DNA of 64,000 bases, from NCBI RefSeq assembly GCF_000341085.1, contig NZ_ANBA01000011.1, positions 186,001 to 250,000 of the forward strand, written 5' to 3'. Shown here piece by piece: positions 18,457 through 26,331 of the stretch; within the stretch, counting starts at the first letter, position 1; each line of letters starts with the position of its first letter. The DNA is from Nocardiopsis ganjiahuensis DSM 45031. Lineage in GTDB: Bacteria > Actinomycetota > Actinomycetes > Streptosporangiales > Streptosporangiaceae. A program made the translations under genes and the position numbers. The notes beneath the pieces were generated by a model. It searched no databases and was not told the origin of the DNA. It saw only the letters and a program-made list of their open reading frames with translations.

Positions 18457-19478
18457 TTGGCGGCCTCCTCGTTCTCGTCCCGGACGAGGGAGGCGAGCAC
18501 CGACTCACGGGTGACCATGCCCAGCACGTCGCCCTCGGCCGACACCACACGGAGGCGGTCCGAGGTGGAGACGCTGGTGTACAGGTCCGCCACGAGCGTG
18601 TCCGAGCTGACCTGGGGGGCGTCCGCGTCGACGGCGGCGTCGGCGAGCGCCTCCGCGGCGGTGAGCACACGGCTGCGGTCGACGTCCTCGACGAAACGCT
18701 CGACGTACTCGTTGGCCGGGGCGTTCAGGATCTCCGAGGCCTCGCCGATCTGGGCGACACGGCCGTCGCGGAGCACGCAGATCCGGTCACCGAGCCGCAT
18801 GGCCTCGTTGAGGTCGTGCGTGATGAAGATGATCGTCTTGCCCAGCGTCGCCTGGAGCTCCAGGAGCTGGGTCTGCATGTCGCGGCGGATCAACGGGTCG
18901 AGCGCGCTGAAGGCCTCGTCCATGAGGATGATGTCGGTGTCCGCGGCCAGGGCGCGGGCCAGGCCCACACGCTGCTGCATACCGCCGGACAGCTGCTCCG
19001 GGAGCTTGTCCTCCCAGCCTTCGAGGCCCACGAGTGCGAGGGTCTCCTTGGCCTTGGCGAAGCGCTCCGCGCGGGGCAGCCCGCGCAGCTCGAGACCGTA
19101 GGCGGCGTTCTCCAGCACCGTCCGGTGCGGCAGCAGGGCGAAGTGCTGGAAGACCATGCTGATCTTCTCGCCCCTGAGCTTCAGCAGGTTCTTCTGGCTG
19201 AGGGTGGTGATGTCCACGCCGTCGATCTCGACTGATCCGGCGGTCGAGTCGAGAAGTCCGTTGAGCATGCGGATCAGGGTCGACTTCCCCGATCCCGACA
19301 GGCCCATGACGACGAAGATCTCGCCTGGTTGGACCTCGAAGGACACGTCGATGACAGCAGCGGTCACGTCGAGGTCGGCGATGGTGTCGCGGTGGCTGCC
19401 GTCGGCGAGCCGTTCTACGGCCACCTTCGACTGCCTACCGAACACCTTGTACAGGTGGTCTGCGCGTACTACTGGCAC
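18453..19478 (-). CDS. Glycine betaine ABC importer ATPase (ProV/OpuAA type) with CBS-like tail
   Basis: 341 residues from GTG 19478 (GAGGAG 5 nt upstream); the open frame reaches 19514 without a ribosome binding site. The ATPase domain carries Walker [10 protein letters not shown] (59-67), Q-loop FQHFALLPH, signature LSGGMQQR and Walker [16 protein letters not shown]-terminal tail of about 90 residues contains at least one CBS-like repeat ([16 protein letters not shown]), the module by which OpuA-type transporters sense ionic strength or nucleotides. It energises osmolyte uptake. It is first in the proV-proW-proX-proX operon. Confidence 0.93.
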   Translation of the reverse strand: MPVVRADHLYKVFGRQSKVAVERLADGSHRDTIADLDVTAAVIDVSFEVQPGEIFVVMGLSGSGKSTLIRMLNGLLDSTAGSVEIDGVDITTLSQKNLLKLRGEKISMVFQHFALLPHRTVLENAAYGLELRGLPRAERFAKAKETLALVGLEGWEDKLPEQLSGGMQQRVGLARALAADTDIILMDEAFSALDPLIRRDMQTQLLELQATLGKTIIFITHDLNEAMRLGDRICVLRDGRVAQIGEASEILNAPANEYVERFVEDVDRSRVLTAAEALADAAVDADAPQVSSDTLVADLYTSVSTSDRLRVVSAEGDVLGMVTRESVLASLVRDENEEAAK

Positions 19479-19892
19479 GGTCTCCTCTATGGGGCTGTCC
19501 CTGCCGCGAGGCACAGAGGGGCCCTAAGACCCCGCAGCTGGCCTGCGGTTCCCTCAGGTAGACGGTCCGCGCAGAGCCCCCCCGTGCGCGCCCGAATCGG
19601 GCGAAACCACTACCTGGTTCACGTCGGGGCGCCACCTTACCGAGATGTGTACGCACAGTTCAGGCGGTATGTCACTACCAGATAACATGTTTAGCCGCCA
19701 TAAAACCCGTCCGCCGACCTATAGCACCGGATGCCGACGCCGGAGAGCGCCCATATGTGATCTATACCACTGACCATTTTGTGGCGACACGGGTCACAGT
19801 TGCGTGACAGGGACACGAAACGACAGAACGTGTCAGAGCATGACCGTACCGTAGTCCCCCCTCGAGCCGCCAGAGTGGCCCAACCACAGGGC
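19479..19892. other. Long leader/promoter region upstream of the betaine operon
   Basis: 414 bp without a gene, between the proV-like gene (-) and dcd. The stretch 19660-19790 is AT-richer and probably holds the minus-strand promoter. A small hairpin (CCGCA/TGCGG, near 19533-19550) lies in the would-be 5' leader of the betaine operon. No known riboswitch consensus could be matched. Confidence 0.4.
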
Positions 19893-20477
19893 CTATCGCT
19901 CCGTGATCCGGGTTCGCGAGAAGTTCTGGTGCGACCGCGAGGGCGTCGGCCCGCGCTGCCCCTGGTAGCGGGAGCCGTAGGCGGCGGACCCGTAGGGGCG
20001 CTCAGCGGGCGAGGTCAGCCGGAACATGCACAGCTGCCCGATCTTCATGCCCGGGTAGAGCTTGATCGGCAGGGTCGCGACGTTCGACAGCTCGAGGGTG
20101 ACGTGCCCGGAGAAGCCGGGGTCGATGAATCCCGCCGTCGAGTGCGTGAGCAGCCCGAGCCGGCCGAGCGAGCTCTTGCCCTCGAGGCGGCTCGCGATGT
20201 CGTCCGGCAGGGTCACCATCTCGTACGTGGAGGCCAGCACGAACTCGCCGGGGTGCAGGATGAACGCCTCGTTCCCGTCCGTCTCGACCAACCGGGTCAG
20301 GTCCGGCTGTTCCACCGACGGGTCGATGTGCGGGTACTTGTGGTTCTCGAAGACCCGGAAGAACCGGTCGAGGCGGACGTCGATACTCGACGGCTGGATG
20401 AGAGAGGGGTCGAAGGGATCGATCCGGACCCGCCCGGAGTCGATTTCTGACCTGATATCGCGATCGGAGAGCAGCAC
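19893..20477 (-). CDS. dcd: dCTP deaminase, probably bifunctional dCTP deaminase/dUTPase
   Basis: 194 residues from GTG 20477. The sequence MLLSDRDI at the start, the block [20 protein letters not shown] and the tail [12 protein letters not shown] are nearly the same as in the mycobacterial Dcd:Dut enzyme, which turns dCTP directly into dUMP without releasing dUTP. That feeds thymidylate synthesis and keeps uracil out of DNA. It acts in the cytoplasm as a trimer. The gene stands alone between the betaine operon and the tRNA. Bifunctionality is inferred from the resemblance. Confidence 0.95.
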   Translation of the reverse strand: MLLSDRDIRSEIDSGRVRIDPFDPSLIQPSSIDVRLDRFFRVFENHKYPHIDPSVEQPDLTRLVETDGNEAFILHPGEFVLASTYEMVTLPDDIASRLEGKSSLGRLGLLTHSTAGFIDPGFSGHVTLELSNVATLPIKLYPGMKIGQLCMFRLTSPAERPYGSAAYGSRYQGQRGPTPSRSHQNFSRTRITER

Positions 20478-20600
20478 GCTCCGAACTTACCGCCTGCGAG
20501 AACACCCCGGAGGCGCCAGCGGCAACCGCGCCGACTTGCCCCCGGACCCCCGAGTTGGGCTAGGATAGCCAGCGTTGGTCCGCCCTTCAGGCGCCACCGC

Positions 20601-20674
20601 GCGGATGTAGTTCAATGGTAGAACTTCAGCTTCCCAAGCTGATAACGCGGGTTCGATTCCCGTCATCCGCTCCA
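20601..20674 (+). tRNA. tRNA-Gly (anticodon CCC), CCA encoded
   Basis: The acceptor stem GCGGATG pairs with CATCCGC; D-loop GTTCAATGGTAGAAC; anticodon stem TCAGC/GCTGA around the loop TTCCCAA, giving anticodon CCC; T-arm CGGGTTCGATTCCCG. The mature body is 20601-20671 and CCA follows at 20672-20674. It reads GGG glycine codons. Confidence 0.95.
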
Positions 20675-20680
20675 GACACA

Positions 20681-20725
20681 CAAACGGCCAGGTCGTTCGG
20701 GTTTTCTCGAACACCTGGCCGTTTG
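20681..20725 (+). terminator. Terminator after the tRNA gene
   Basis: CAAACGGCCAGGT (20681-20693) pairs with ACCTGGCCGTTTG (20713-20725), with an inner GTTCG/CGAAC stem, followed by CTTTTCC. It may also serve the convergent TetR gene. Confidence 0.75.
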
Positions 20726-20869
20726 CTTTTCCCAGGGCGTGACCCGGCCGCCGTGCCACACACGTGCCTGGGCCGCGCCCCGGCGGAGGAACCGGAAGAG
20801 CCGACCGCCTGAGGCACGGTCCTCGACGGTCGGCGTCCCGGTCAGCGGTGTCGTTCCCCCGCCCTGTTC

Positions 20870-21478
20870 TCACGGGTTCGCGGTGGGGGCGGCCGCCGTT
20901 CCGCGCAGACCGCGGATGAGCAGTCCGACCATGTGGCGGGGGTCGTACCGGGTGTCGGACTCGTGTCCGATGCAGAGGTTCCCGATGCCCCTCATCAACT
21001 CGTAGGCGTCCACTCCGGGCGTGGTCTGGCCGGCGCGTTCGGTGGCCTCCAGCAGCTCCGCGCACACCGGAACGAGCCGCTCGAGGAAGTAGGCGTGCAG
21101 CTGGCGGAACCCGGTGTCGTCCGAGCCCAGGGCGTCGGCGAGGCCGTGCTTGGTGATGAGGAAGTCGACGAACCGGTCCACCCACGCGAGGAGGGCGTCG
21201 AGAGGCGACGCCGCCTCGGCCAGGAGCCGGGGCCCGGCGGCCGCACAGGCTTCCACCTGGTGCCCGTACACCGCGACGACCAGATCGGTGCGGGTCGGGA
21301 AGTGCCGGTAGATGGTCCCCAGGCCGACGCCCGCCTCCGCCGCGATCTCACGGATCGGCGCGTCGACGCCCGAAGCCACGAAGACGGCGGCCGCCGCCTC
21401 GAGAAGTCTCTGCTCGTTGCGCTGCGCATCGGAACGCCGAGCACGACGCGGGGACGCCGCCGGGCCTTGTCCTGTCAT
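20870..21478 (-). CDS. TetR-family regulator, divergent from hydrolase gene
   Basis: 202 residues from ATG 21478. The N-terminal helix-turn-helix reads IREIAAEAGVGLGTIYRHFPTRTDL, a textbook TetR pattern. The C-terminal half is a helical ligand domain, with YDPRHMVGLLIRGLRG near the end. It lies back to back with an alpha/beta hydrolase gene across 261 bp containing palindromes at 21624-21636 and 21647-21667, which are likely its operators. It probably represses both genes until a substrate-like molecule binds (inference). Confidence 0.9.
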   Translation of the reverse strand: MTGQGPAASPRRARRSDAQRNEQRLLEAAAAVFVASGVDAPIREIAAEAGVGLGTIYRHFPTRTDLVVAVYGHQVEACAAAGPRLLAEAASPLDALLAWVDRFVDFLITKHGLADALGSDDTGFRQLHAYFLERLVPVCAELLEATERAGQTTPGVDAYELMRGIGNLCIGHESDTRYDPRHMVGLLIRGLRGTAAAPTANP

Positions 21479-21530
21479 CTGAGTAGTCCCTGAGGGGCCT
21501 TGGCGCCGCGGAACGTCTTCCGCGGCTCCG

Positions 21531-21667
21531 GTTACTGGAACGCTGATCCGCCATGAGTGTAATCGGCCGGGCCCCGCAGACCGGCGACCGGCCAGACCGC
21601 GCCCAGCGCCACCTTGACGATCCGGAACCTTGTTCCGTATCGTCTTTAACGGAACACTGATCCGTTA
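21531..21667. promoter_or_regulatory. Palindromic operator sites in the TetR/hydrolase intergenic region
   Basis: TAACGGA-N7-TCCGTTA (21647-21667) is a perfect inverted repeat. CGGAAC-CTT-GTTCCG (21623-21637) is a second. The core GGAACRCTGATCCG of the first recurs next to the TetR start (21531-21552). Three related sites between divergent genes fit TetR autoregulation. Confidence 0.6.
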
Positions 21668-21739
21668 AGGCTTGGCCGTGTGCCGACCACGCAGTTCCTG
21701 CGGCGTCAGCCGTGCCAGCTCACGAGAGGAACCACGTCC

Positions 21740-22690
21740 ATGAGCTACACCCGAACACCGGTGCCCGCCTCAGCGGTGCTCTCCATCGCGCCGGTGACAC
21801 TCCCGACCCCGAACCGCGCCGTCGATCTGCAACTGCGGGTTTCGGCACCGGTATCCGGCTCGCACCTGCCCATCGTCCTGTTGTCGCACGGGCACGGACC
21901 GTCGAACTTCCTGTCGTCGCTGTACGGCTACGGACCACTGGGCGACTTCCTGGCAGCGCACGGCTTCGTGGTCGTCCAACCCACGCACCTGGACTCCGCG
22001 ACACTCGGCCTGCGCGACGCCGACGACGCCGAAGCGCCTCTGTACTGGCGCACACGGGCCGCGGACATGTCGTTCGTCCTCGATCACCTCGACGAGGTCG
22101 AGAAGGCACTGCCCGAACTGCGAGGACGCACCGACCGGGACAGGATCGCCGTCGTGGGGCACTCGATGGGCGGGTTCACGGCGGGCCTGCTGCTCGGCGC
22201 CCGTACCGTCGACCCCGCGGACGGATCGGAGATCGATCTCGCCGATCCGCGCCTCACCGCCGGCGTCATGCTGTCCGCGCCCGGGAACGGCGGTGACTCA
22301 CTGAGCGAGTACGCCAAGGAGCACTACCCCATCCTGTCGGGCACCGATTTCTCCCGCATGGACGCTCCCGTCCTCGTCGTCGGGGGTGCCGAGGACGACT
22401 CGACCCACCTGACCGTCCGCGGCCCCGAGTGGTACACCGACGCCTACACGTCCTCGCCCGGCCGGAAGTCGCTGCTTCAGCTCTTCGGCGCGGGGCACGC
22501 CCTCGGGGGCGTGTCCGGCTACGACGCGGCCGAGGCGTCGGACGAGAGCCCGGAACTGGCCGCCGCGACCCTGTGGCTCACCTGGGCGTTCCTGCGCACG
22601 GAGCTCGGCCTGGACGAGCACGCCTGGGACTTCGCAGGCCACGCGCTCACGAGCGCACCCGCCCCGCTCGGACGCGTCGAGTCCGGATGA
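21740..22690 (+). CDS. Alpha/beta hydrolase (chlorophyllase/dienelactone-hydrolase-like)
   Basis: 316 residues from ATG 21740 with GAGAGGA upstream. The alpha/beta-hydrolase signatures are visible: the oxyanion strand VLLSHGHG at about 55, the nucleophile elbow GHSMGG near 160, an acid after VLVVGGAEDD, and the general base His in GAGHALGG. There is no signal peptide, so the enzyme is cytoplasmic. The fold fits esterases on small or lipid-like substrates; the substrate is not predictable. It is divergent from, and probably controlled by, the TetR gene. Confidence 0.88.
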   Translation: MSYTRTPVPASAVLSIAPVTLPTPNRAVDLQLRVSAPVSGSHLPIVLLSHGHGPSNFLSSLYGYGPLGDFLAAHGFVVVQPTHLDSATLGLRDADDAEAPLYWRTRAADMSFVLDHLDEVEKALPELRGRTDRDRIAVVGHSMGGFTAGLLLGARTVDPADGSEIDLADPRLTAGVMLSAPGNGGDSLSEYAKEHYPILSGTDFSRMDAPVLVVGGAEDDSTHLTVRGPEWYTDAYTSSPGRKSLLQLFGAGHALGGVSGYDAAEASDESPELAAATLWLTWAFLRTELGLDEHAWDFAGHALTSAPAPLGRVESG

Positions 22691-23383
22691 CCGGCACGCG
22701 AGGGAGCGGCTTCGGAGAAACCGTCCTCAGCGAGACCTGAAAACTTGTAGCGGCGAGAGTAGACATGGCTATCTCGTGCTGCTAGATTTCCTGTCGTAGC
22801 CACCGAGATACACGGCTGGACCACCGGATACGCCGGTGGAGAGCAGTACGGCCCGACCGGCGCGCTTGGCTGTACGGCGCCGGGGGCCGGCAGGACAGCA
22901 GTACCGAAGTTGAGCAGTACCGGTTTCCCGCTTGTTCAGGGGAGGCCGCAGCAGTACGGCCCGACCGGCGCGCTTGGCTGTACGGCGCCGGGGGCCGGCA
23001 GGACAGCAGTACCGAAGTTGAGCAGTACCGGTTTCCCGCTTGTTCAGGGGAGGCCGCAGCAGTACGGCCCGACCGGCGCGCTTGGCTGTACGGCGCCGGG
23101 GGCCGGCAGGACAGCAGTACCGAAGTTGAGCAGTACCGGTTTCCCGCTTGTTCAGGGGAGGCCGCAGCAGTACGGCCCGACCGGCGCGCTTGGCTGTACG
23201 GCGCCGGGGGCCGGCAGGACAGCAGTACCGAAGTTGAGCAGTACCGGCCTCTCGCTCCCACAGGGGAGGCCGCAGCAGGAAGAAGGACGCGGTAGGGCTT
23301 GACCGGCGCACGGTTGTTCGGCGCCGGGGGCCGGTAGGACCGCAGTCGAAAGCAGTGCACGAAATGAGAAGCGAGAGGAGTAG
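22691..23383. other. Gene-poor region holding the 108-bp repeat array
   Basis: 693 bp between the hydrolase and a small ORF. Most of it is the tandem repeat array described separately. Open frames run through it on several frames because the repeat length is divisible by three; none has a convincing ribosome binding site or protein character. Confidence 0.5.
22843..23274. repeat. Four-copy 108-bp direct tandem repeat plus degenerate fifth copy
   Basis: Units start at 22843, 22951, 23059 and 23167, exactly 108 bp apart. The first three copies appear identical; the fourth differs in its last 35 bp. A degenerate partial copy follows at about 23297-23345. Each unit contains the octamer AGCAGTAC or its near copy three times and a GC-rich GGCGCCGGGGGCCGG core. 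Not a CRISPR: the units abut and no unique spacers are present. Confidence 0.9.
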
Positions 23384-23536
23384 ATGCCATCAGGATCGCC
23401 TGAGCGAGGAGAAGTTCCGCTCGGGTACCGCAGGCCCCTGTTCTGGAAGAGGGTGGTCCACGGTCACACAACCGCGATCCCCGCGCTCCCGTCCCAGCTC
23501 GACCTCGGGAAGCGGAAGACCGGCAGCGGCCGGTAG
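23384..23536 (+). CDS. Small ORF of 50 codons with its own RBS, unknown function
   Basis: ATG 23384 is preceded by GAGAGGAG at a 4-nt spacing and runs to TAG 23534-23536. The peptide begins MPSGSPERGEVPLGYRRP and continues LFWKRVVHGHTTAIPALPSQ. It is basic, has no cysteine, no signal peptide and no membrane helix. It lies just after the repeat array and 16 nt before a perfect 13-bp hairpin that could terminate it. No homologue is recognised; it may instead be a leader of the MerR gene. Coding status is uncertain. Confidence 0.35.
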   Translation: MPSGSPERGEVPLGYRRPLFWKRVVHGHTTAIPALPSQLDLGKRKTGSGR

Positions 23537-23552
23537 GTGGTATTGAACTCTC

Positions 23553-23582
23553 GGGCCCCAGCGCCACATGGCGCTGGGGCCC
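23553..23582. terminator. Perfect 13-bp hairpin
   Basis: The arms 23553-23565 and 23570-23582 pair around ACAT. It sits between the small ORF and the MerR gene: a terminator for the former, or a regulatory hairpin in the MerR leader. Confidence 0.6.
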
Positions 23583-23615
23583 TCGACGTGCGTTCAGGAG
23601 AAGAAGGACACACAC

Positions 23616-23939
23616 TTGCCCCGTCCCGAGACCGGTCACCGGTTCGACGATGACGACTACCCCGCCTACACCGTGGGCGCCGCCGCAGAGATGATCGGCA
23701 CCACGCCGGCCTTCCTGCGCGCTCTGGGTGAAGCCAAACTGATCGAGCCCCTGCGCTCGGAGGGCGGCCACCGACGCTACTCCCGCTACCAGCTCAGGAT
23801 CGCCTCCCGAGCGCGTGAACTCGTGGACGAGGGCACACCGATCGAGTCCGCGTGCCGCATCATCATCCTGGAGGACCAGCTGGAGGAGGCACAGCGCATC
23901 AACGAGGAACTGCGCACCGCCGACCAGGCCGAGGAGTGA
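23616..23939 (+). CDS. MerR-family regulator (HspR-like short form)
   Basis: 107 residues if TTG 23616 is used, with AGAAGGA about 9 nt upstream; an in-frame ATG at 23568 sits inside the hairpin and is unlikely. The winged-helix pattern is clear: YTVGAAAEMIGTTPAFLRAL then EGGHRRYSRYQLRIASRARE, followed by the coil IIILEDQLEEAQRINEELR, which would dimerise. This short MerR type is widespread in actinomycetes near heat-shock genes. No effector-binding domain is present, so it probably senses through protein partners. The target is unknown; no hsp gene is adjacent here. Confidence 0.85.
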   Translation: MPRPETGHRFDDDDYPAYTVGAAAEMIGTTPAFLRALGEAKLIEPLRSEGGHRRYSRYQLRIASRARELVDEGTPIESACRIIILEDQLEEAQRINEELRTADQAEE

Positions 23940-24187
23940 GAGTCCCGGCCCGAGGTGTTCTCCCCGGTCGCGACATGCTCCTCACCGCTCTCCCCGCTCG
24001 GCGCCCGGGTGGGGATTCTCGTTTTCCGCAGCCGTTTCCCGGGCTCCGTGCGACCGGAGTCGTCCGGCGGTTCGATGCCCGCCGACCGTGCAGACACCGG
24101 GACGTTCGTTTTTCGCCGGCCTGGCCTCTCACCGTTTCCGCGCGGGCCGAGGCATGGAACCGGTGCCCTGTCCACGGGTCTTCGGGG

Positions 24188-25300
24188 TCAGGCCGGGGTC
24201 GGGAAGCGGAGGAGGGCTCCGATGCCACCGTCGAGCTCCGCCTCGTCCAGCGGAATCAGTTCGAGTCCGGCACCGGTCGTGGCTGCCGCACGCGGGATGG
24301 CTGCGCGGGCGGGTTCGGTACGGGGATCGGCCACTCCCAGGTCGCGAAGTTCCTGTGCGGCGATGGCGACCTGCTCACCGGACTCGCCGATGTACAGCTC
24401 ACGCTCGGCTCCGGGGAGCTCGTCGTTCCACAGCAGTGTCTCCACCTGACCGCGCTGGAGCGCGTGCACGACCGCGTCCATCCCCTCCACCGAGGCGCCG
24501 TCCGCACGGCCGCGACCGAGGGCGTCCACCGACTCCCGCAGGTGTTCGGTGGCCTTGGCGTCCAGCCGCTGAGCCAGTTCCTCCTCGAGCGGTGAGTTCT
24601 CCGATCCCGGTCCACGAGCCCCTGTCTCCAGGTACTCCACCCGTTCCCTCAGGTCGCCGGGGAGGAGGTCGGCGATGTCGCCGCGCACCTGCACCTCGCC
24701 GGCGAGGGCGATCACCTCGGCACCGCTGGTTCCGGCAGCCTCCGTGACCGCCTCCGCCACCAGGCTGAGGTTCTGGCTCACCTGTTCGTCCACCGCGCGC
24801 TGCATCTGCTTGTGGTGGAAGCCTCCCTCGCGGACCTTGTGCACGGGCTTGTCGTCACCGTCCACCCTTCGGGCCTCGATCCGCCCGTCGACGTACTCGG
24901 TGGCCAGGTCGGCACCGACACTGTCGGCGACGACCAGCACGTGCGGCACGCGTCGGCGCTCGGCCGCCATGTACGGGAGCGGGTCGGGCAGGGCACCCAC
25001 GCTCACCTGGAAGTCCTGCTGCGGCGGTCGGGCCACCGTGGAGTTGAAGACGACCTCGTCACCGGAGGCGTACACCACCTGGCCGTGCGGGCCGGGCACT
25101 CCCTGGGTGTCGCCCACCACACCGTCCATGGCTGCGACGGTCTCCTCGGGGGCTCCCTTCTCCAACAGGGCCGCGCGGGCCTGTTCCCAGCGCAGTCGGA
25201 TCGTGTGCTCGGCGTCCTCGACGTTTCGGGAGGAATTGATGAACAAGGACGCCACAGGCCCGGGGCGGTCATAGAGGGGTTGCAGAAAAGTCAGGTCCAT
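24188..25300 (-). CDS. Bacterial eRF1-like protein (baeRF family 2 / Rv2629 type)
   Basis: 370 residues from ATG 25300, with GGAGGA 6 nt upstream; an ATG at 25318 overlaps that site. Begins MDLTFLQPLYDRPGPVASLF, typical for Rv2629-like proteins. The domain layout resembles archaeal/eukaryotic release factor 1 domains 2 and 3, with the pELOTa-like end GEQVAIAAQELRDLGVADPR and ARAAIPRAAATTGAGLELIP. The family is related to Vms1/ANKZF1, which release peptides from stalled ribosomes, and Rv2629 is a hypoxia-response gene. It sits next to a CsbD stress gene, supporting a stress role. The reaction is inferred. Confidence 0.82.
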   Translation of the reverse strand: MDLTFLQPLYDRPGPVASLFINSSRNVEDAEHTIRLRWEQARAALLEKGAPEETVAAMDGVVGDTQGVPGPHGQVVYASGDEVVFNSTVARPPQQDFQVSVGALPDPLPYMAAERRRVPHVLVVADSVGADLATEYVDGRIEARRVDGDDKPVHKVREGGFHHKQMQRAVDEQVSQNLSLVAEAVTEAAGTSGAEVIALAGEVQVRGDIADLLPGDLRERVEYLETGARGPGSENSPLEEELAQRLDAKATEHLRESVDALGRGRADGASVEGMDAVVHALQRGQVETLLWNDELPGAERELYIGESGEQVAIAAQELRDLGVADPRTEPARAAIPRAAATTGAGLELIPLDEAELDGGIGALLRFPTPA

Positions 25301-25521
25301 GTTCGTTCCTCCACTCATTCGGTTCGGAGAACCTACGGCTTACCACTTCGTTGAGAGCCCTGCCCACGTATGTCGAACCCAATCGGACGTGAACCGCAGA
25401 CCGGGTGTGCCCTGCGCCACTTCGAATGAATTTCGAAAATTCCGAGTAAAAGCTCTGAGATGTGGCAGGACTTCAGGGAGACAGGCAACGATGCCACCGT
25501 TCCGCACAAGGAGGAGGGCTC

Positions 25522-25725
25522 ATGGGCCAGTCGGAGAAACTCAAGGGCAGGGCGACCCAGGCCACGGGCAAGCTCAAGGAGATGGCCGGGAGGGCGACCG
25601 GCAACAACCGGCTGCGCAACCGGGGCCGCTTCGAGATGCTCAAGGGGCGTGCCGTCACGCGGGCCGCGGGCTGGAAGGACTCCGTACGCGGGGCCTTCAG
25701 GAACCGGCGTTCCAGCGGGCGATGA
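25522..25725 (+). CDS. CsbD-family stress protein
   Basis: 67 residues from ATG 25522 with AGGAGG upstream. Opens MGQSEKLKGRATQATGKLKE, the conserved CsbD start (GKxKEAxGxATGNxxLxxxG pattern), and ends in a basic tail. CsbD proteins are small, highly charged and induced by general stress; their biochemical role is unknown. The promoter of this gene shares the 221-bp gap with the divergent eRF1-like gene. A 15-bp perfect hairpin terminates it. Confidence 0.88.
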   Translation: MGQSEKLKGRATQATGKLKEMAGRATGNNRLRNRGRFEMLKGRAVTRAAGWKDSVRGAFRNRRSSGR

Positions 25726-25756
25726 ACGCCTGAACAGCGCCCCGCCGCCGCATCAT

Positions 25757-25790
25757 CGGCCCCTCCCGCGACACTTCGCGGGAGGGGCCG
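25757..25790. terminator. Perfect 15-bp terminator after csbD-like gene
   Basis: The arms 25757-25771 and 25776-25790 pair around CACT. Confidence 0.75.
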
Positions 25791-26287
25791 ACTCCTGTGC
25801 TCCGCACTCCCGGGACGTAGGCCTCGACAGCATATGGACCGGCACACATACGGGAGGCCGCCGTGTCCGAGTTCTTCCCCCAAAGACCTCAAGGACACGG
25901 CGGCCGTTTCCCCAAGGGGCCCGCCACGCACGAGATCCTCCCCCGAAGACCTCAAGTGCGTAGCAGCTTCATTCCCCTGCCCGACGCTAACACACGCGGG
26001 CAGTGGTTGACCTACCCAACGAGCCAGTCGAAAACATCCGAGCGGAATTAACTTTCCTTTATACGCAGCCTTGTAAAATCGCGCGGGGTAACAGGGGCCG
26101 GTGCTACGCGTGAGGTCTTCTTCCCCATGCCCGTCAGCCCTCGCGAGCGTCCGGATCGGCCGACAGGTACACGCGCGGCCTTTCCCGTCCTTCTCCACGG
26201 GAGCGCAGCGCCGGCACGGCGCGGACGCTCTCCCCCTCCCACCGACGGCGCACCGGTCGACGGGACCGCTGCTCATGTCGGCCGAAC
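25791..26287. other. Gene-poor gap with a degenerate direct repeat
   Basis: About 500 bp without a supportable gene. It contains two related 38-bp segments (25856-25893 and 25918-25956) 63 bp apart, each ending in GAAGACCTCAAG or AAAGACCTCAAG. 25990-26090 is AT-rich. Read on the minus strand the repeats give an LRSxGEExxxGG pattern, perhaps a remnant. Confidence 0.4.
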
Positions 26288-26331
26288 GGCCCTCCGTCCG
26301 GTCGGCCCCAGCGGGGCGGGACGGAGGGGCC
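26288..26331. terminator. Hairpin terminator of the CPBP protease gene
   Basis: GGCCCTCCGTCC (26288-26299) pairs, with one bulge, with GGGACGGAGGGGCC (26318-26331), immediately after the CPBP stop codon. Confidence 0.55.

Noticed and set aside
19500..19670. ydaO (c-di-AMP) riboswitch ahead of the betaine operon
   Set aside because: The betaine context made it attractive, but the consensus segments GGGGUGAAUC and GUCAGCUAACC are not present.
20681..20725. Attachment-site duplication of the tRNA 3' end
   Set aside because: The sequence after the tRNA forms a simple terminator hairpin; no second copy of the tRNA 3' end and no integrase gene is in the window.
22843..23274. CRISPR array
   Set aside because: The repeats abut directly, are 108 bp long, and there are no unique spacers or cas genes.
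22782..23771. Long open frame on the minus strand through the repeat array (about 330 codons), and a 130-codon frame on the plus strand
   Set aside because: Openness follows from the repeat length being a multiple of three. The translated product is Arg/Pro-rich, lacks a ribosome binding site and runs antisense through the MerR gene start.
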